NCBI RefSeq assembly: GCF_030269925.1
Contig: NC_085112.1
Coordinates: 8,805,501 to 8,869,500 of the forward strand
Length of the DNA stretch: 64,000 bases
Direction of reading: 5' to 3'
From: Bombyx mori
Taxonomy: Eukaryota > Arthropoda > Insecta > Lepidoptera > Bombycidae
Position numbers and translations under genes: made by a program. The notes under the pieces were generated by a model that saw only the letters and a program-made list of their open reading frames with translations, ran no database searches and was not told the origin of the DNA. Below, piece by piece: positions 63,004 to 64,000 of the stretch. Position 1 is the stretch's first letter, and each line of letters starts with the position of its first letter.

Positions 63004-64000
63004 AAACCTTGATTAGCACATACGATGCTTTCATTATAGTAAATGACATGATCCGGGCCACGTCAGGTATATCTGCAATAATAAAAGCGACAGTGTGTGC
63101 GCTACTTCGAGATATTTTTTAATAAACAAAATTGTAGATTACAAATCGATTTGTAGTTTATGGATGAGAGAGTGACACAAACGAATCCTTTTCTCGCGAA
63201 AATAAAATGTACTTCATTTTTTCTGAACAAAAAATTAACGTCGTAAAGTAAGGCACGCCTAGTACTATCTAGATTAATACTTAGTATTACCTAGTTTTTT
63301 TTTTAATAATATTAAACCGGGAATCTTTATTAATTGACTTGACTTGATCTGCAATGAAAGAGAACAAAAGGCGAAATCGAAAATATCTCCATCGCAAATT
63401 TGATGTTACTTGAGTCGCGAGTCACGAAATCTCTTGAAAACGTGAACACTTGCAACACAATGCAGGTGCTTATCCGTAGTCGGGCGCTGGTCTCCCTGGT
63501 AGGATAATGCCTCTTCAGTGAGAGGATTATGCTGCGAAACGACGCTGCTTATCGTCGCCTGCCGTCTCTGAAACAGCGGTACCGTATCCGATTTCTTTTA
63601 AAACAGATTAGTTTGTTTTCATTTTATTTTTATTATTTTGACTAAATATTTCAAAAATCATAGTGAATTGCATTTCAGTGCTTATATATGATCAGTTTGT
63701 TTTTTCACTAAACAATTGTTTGTGACAAAATAACTGTTGAAATTCAAACTGGTTTAGTTTAAAATAGATTTAAAAGAATGCATTCAAATGAGCTTATTTA
63801 AGGAGATAAAGTGTCGCTGTAAGAGCGCGATGCAACACGATGGCAGCGACGGGCGGCGCTAATGCTTCTCCTAGTGCGGATTACTCCATGGAATGGTCGC
63901 GCTTAGCGGCACTCCGCCGTGAAAGCCGCCCGCCGATCTGTTTGCTGCCTCACTCTCGGCGATAAAATCGACTCCCGGACTAGTTTCAGAACCGTTTTTT
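63004..64000. other. No recognised gene; last 220 bp GC-rich
   Basis: AT-rich to about 63780. The final stretch (63800-63960) is richer in CpG and could be a promoter or first exon of a gene beyond the window, but no splice or coding signal settles it. Confidence 0.3.

Noticed and set aside
1..64000. LTR retrotransposons, endogenous viruses or CRISPR-like arrays
   Set aside because: I found no paired LTRs, integrase or envelope signatures, and no regularly spaced identical repeats.

Overview
The window is animal nuclear DNA, almost certainly from a silk moth (Bombyx mori or a very close relative). The main support is at least a dozen copies of a tRNA-derived SINE that I recognise as Bm1. Lepidopteran-type non-LTR retrotransposons, hAT and Helitron-like repeats and mariner remnants agree with this. 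Genes are AT-rich, intron-containing and use ordinary GT-AG splicing, with one apparent GC-AG intron. I see no bacterial features, rRNA genes, CRISPR arrays or bona fide tRNA genes.

Host genes, left to right. (1) 3-887 (+) is the 3' end of the glucosidase II beta subunit (EF-hands, MRH domain, C-terminal HDEL). (2) 3525-27630 (+) is a nine-exon DEAD-box helicase of 460 aa, a diverged DDX18 paralogue whose third intron is 16 kb of nested transposons. (3) 36075-28691 (-) is the canonical DDX18/pitchoune (Has1) orthologue, 11 exons and 617 aa. (4) 38296-44139 (+) is a second diverged DDX18 paralogue, nine exons and 482 aa. (5) 48537-44389 (-) is a BTB-domain gene of the mod(mdg4)/lola type with at least two phase-compatible alternative 3' exons. 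One encodes a FLYWCH zinc finger and the other a piggyBac-transposase-like cysteine-rich domain. I reconstructed the exons by eye; in every gene the exon lengths sum to a multiple of three and the splice phases agree.

The helicase cluster is the most interesting host feature. Three DDX18-family genes lie in 41 kb in + - + orientation. Their helicase-core introns are at the same positions and phases, so the copies arose by DNA-level duplication and not by retroposition. The two flanking copies have lost the basic/acidic N-terminal region and share an extra 3' intron, but they keep every helicase motif.

Mobile DNA fills most of the rest. An intact R1-clade element (9027-15313, two ORFs, 74-A tail, 15-bp target duplication) sits inside the terminal repeat of a hAT element, which itself has an 8-bp duplication. 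A 5'-truncated CR1/Rex-like LINE with an open RT frame lies at 18192-20557. An intact Jockey-clade element on the minus strand (56836-61955) has a 9-bp duplication. Smaller pieces include mariner remnants, RTE tails, three hAT deletion derivatives of one family, Helitron-like ends, several MITEs with inverted repeats, and poly(A)-ended LINE tails. The stretch from 48.6 to 56.8 kb and the last 2 kb hold only repeats and sequence in which I recognise no gene.
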